Shown here piece after piece: positions 6,691 through 6,977 of a DNA stretch of 6,977 nt. Location: assembly GCA_947589335.1 (NCBI GenBank), contig CANPZH010000079.1:1-6977 (forward strand). Direction: 5' to 3'. The stretch is from an uncultured Clostridia bacterium (lineage in GTDB: Bacteria > Bacillota > Clostridia > Christensenellales > Borkfalkiaceae). The notes below the pieces were generated by a model. It searched no databases. It saw only the letters and a list, made by a program, of their open reading frames with translations, and had not been told where the DNA came from. A program made the translations under genes and the position numbers. How positions within the stretch are numbered: position 1 is the stretch's first letter; each line of letters opens with the position of its first letter.

Positions 6691-6719
6691 ATCTTATCAC
6701 ACTTCCCCTCCTCTGTCAA
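6691..6719 (-). promoter_or_regulatory. Promoter P2, upstream of the small transcript
   Basis: On the minus strand, consensus -35 TTGACA (6714-6719), a 17-bp spacer and -10 TAAGAT (6691-6696), with an extended TGn. The predicted start is at about 6684-6685. Same architecture as P1 (identical -35, spacer and operator) with a weaker -10 hexamer. An AT palindrome (6739-6754) lies upstream, as AT tracts do for P1. Confidence 0.7.
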
Positions 6720-6738
6720 CCGTTTGCGGCAAATTTCC

Positions 6739-6754
6739 CGAAAAAATTTTTTCG
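6739..6754. repeat. 16-bp perfect AT palindrome upstream of P2
   Basis: CGAAAAAATTTTTTCG is a perfect inverted repeat about 20 bp upstream of the P2 -35. It may act as an UP element or bent DNA. It has no unpaired loop, so it is not a usual terminator. Confidence 0.5.
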
Positions 6755-6874
6755 CACAGAGCGGAACCTCCCGAAGAATATCGCACACCGACATTTTTCC
6801 GGGAAGAACGGCGAGCGGTAAAAGGACTTCGGGCGGGGTGCGCATAAACCGCCGCTTTTCCGATTTCGAGCAAA

Positions 6875-6918
6875 GAAAAAACCTAAACCGTCACTTTGTA
6901 AAGTGTTCGATTTAGGTT
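6875..6918 (-). terminator. Intrinsic terminator of the tRNA-Glu transcript
   Basis: On the minus strand an outer stem AACCTAAA/TTTAGGTT (8 bp) encloses an inner CACTTT/AAAGTG stem, and six T residues follow (6876-6881). It begins five bases past the tRNA CCA end, so it ends the tRNA transcript and insulates the fructan operon from it. Confidence 0.85.
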
Positions 6919-6923
6919 GAGAG

Positions 6924-6977
6924 TGGTGACCTTGCCGGGAATCGAACCCGGGATTGCGCCGTGAGAGGGCGCCGTCT
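6924..6977 (-). tRNA. tRNA-Glu (anticodon CTC), 3' part, 5' end beyond window
   Basis: The visible 54 bases contain the anticodon arm GCGCC-CTCTCAC-GGCGC with anticodon CTC (6963-6965, reads GAG), variable loop AATC, T arm CCGGG-TTCGATT-CCCGG, acceptor 3' strand CAAGGTC, discriminator A and encoded CCA (6924-6926). The D arm and 5' acceptor strand lie outside the window. The four-base variable loop and C32-T33-CTC-A37-C38 loop fit bacterial tRNA-Glu. Confidence 0.93.

Larger units (their letters stand above)
6437..6874. other. Gene-free control region with two promoters, three operators and an internal terminator
   Basis: No convincing protein gene is present in this stretch of about 440 bases. 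Short open frames here lack ribosome sites and run across the promoters and operators. From the operon side it holds the leader with ribosome site, operator O2, operator O1, promoter P1, AT tracts, an intrinsic terminator, a C-rich-loop hairpin, operator O3, promoter P2 and a 16-bp AT palindrome. The remaining 6755-6874, up to the tRNA terminator, shows nothing I can name. Confidence 0.75.

Noticed and set aside
6770..6833. 7-bp inverted repeat CCCGAAG/CTTCGGG between the tRNA terminator and P2
   Set aside because: The arms are about 50 bases apart with no T-run, which is expected by chance in this composition.
6645..6845. 66-codon minus-strand open frame upstream of the operon
   Set aside because: No ribosome site precedes its ATG, no promoter is visible before it, and P2 and O3 lie inside it, so a protein role is unlikely.
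6548..6915. Plus-strand open frames (6548-6847, 6595-6915) in the control region
   Set aside because: They use TTG starts without ribosome sites and run across the promoters, operators and terminators; no domain-like sequence is seen.
6924..6977. tRNA 3' end as an integration (att) site for a mobile element
   Set aside because: No integrase, second copy of the tRNA end or direct repeat is visible in the window; proximity to a tRNA alone is not evidence.

Overview
The window carries one fructan-utilisation operon on the minus strand, plus its control region and the 3' end of a tRNA-Glu gene. The coding DNA is GC-rich with GC-ending codons. The lipoprotein signals, AGGAGG-type ribosome sites, cre/LacI-like operators and sigma-70/sigma-A promoters suggest a Gram-positive anaerobe, probably a gut Clostridia-type Firmicute. 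That assignment is an inference; no taxonomic marker is present beyond a partial tRNA.

Reading in the direction of transcription (high to low coordinates): the 3' part of tRNA-Glu(CTC) (6924-6977) is followed by its own intrinsic terminator (6875-6918). Next is a gene-free control region of about 440 bases (6437-6874). It contains two minus-strand promoters, P2 (6691-6719) and P1 (6526-6554). Each has TTGACA, a 17-bp spacer and a TGn-extended -10, and the same 14-bp operator lies at or just after each start site. A third operator lies in the leader. P2 is separated from P1 by an intrinsic terminator (6602-6629), so it should make a short RNA of about 80 nt with three hairpins rather than the operon mRNA. 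This is the least ordinary part of the window.

P1 drives five tightly packed genes: a lipoprotein sugar-binding protein (5096-6436), two CUT1-type ABC permeases (4113-5096 and 3116-4099), a large LamG-GH32 surface lipoprotein with altered active-site motifs (695-3103), and a second GH32 with canonical motifs whose 3' end leaves the window (1-694). Junctions are a 1-base overlap, 13 and 12 bases, and a directly abutting stop and start.

The probable job of the set: the LamG-GH32 enzyme attacks a fructan (levan, inulin or similar) at the cell surface, the binding protein and permeases import the oligosaccharides, and the canonical GH32 releases fructose. The second GH32 could act outside the membrane (start at 694, lipoprotein-like leader) or in the cytoplasm (start at 601, good ribosome site); this is unresolved. 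No transporter ATPase, fructokinase or regulator gene is present here, so a shared MsmX/MsiK-type ATPase elsewhere is likely.
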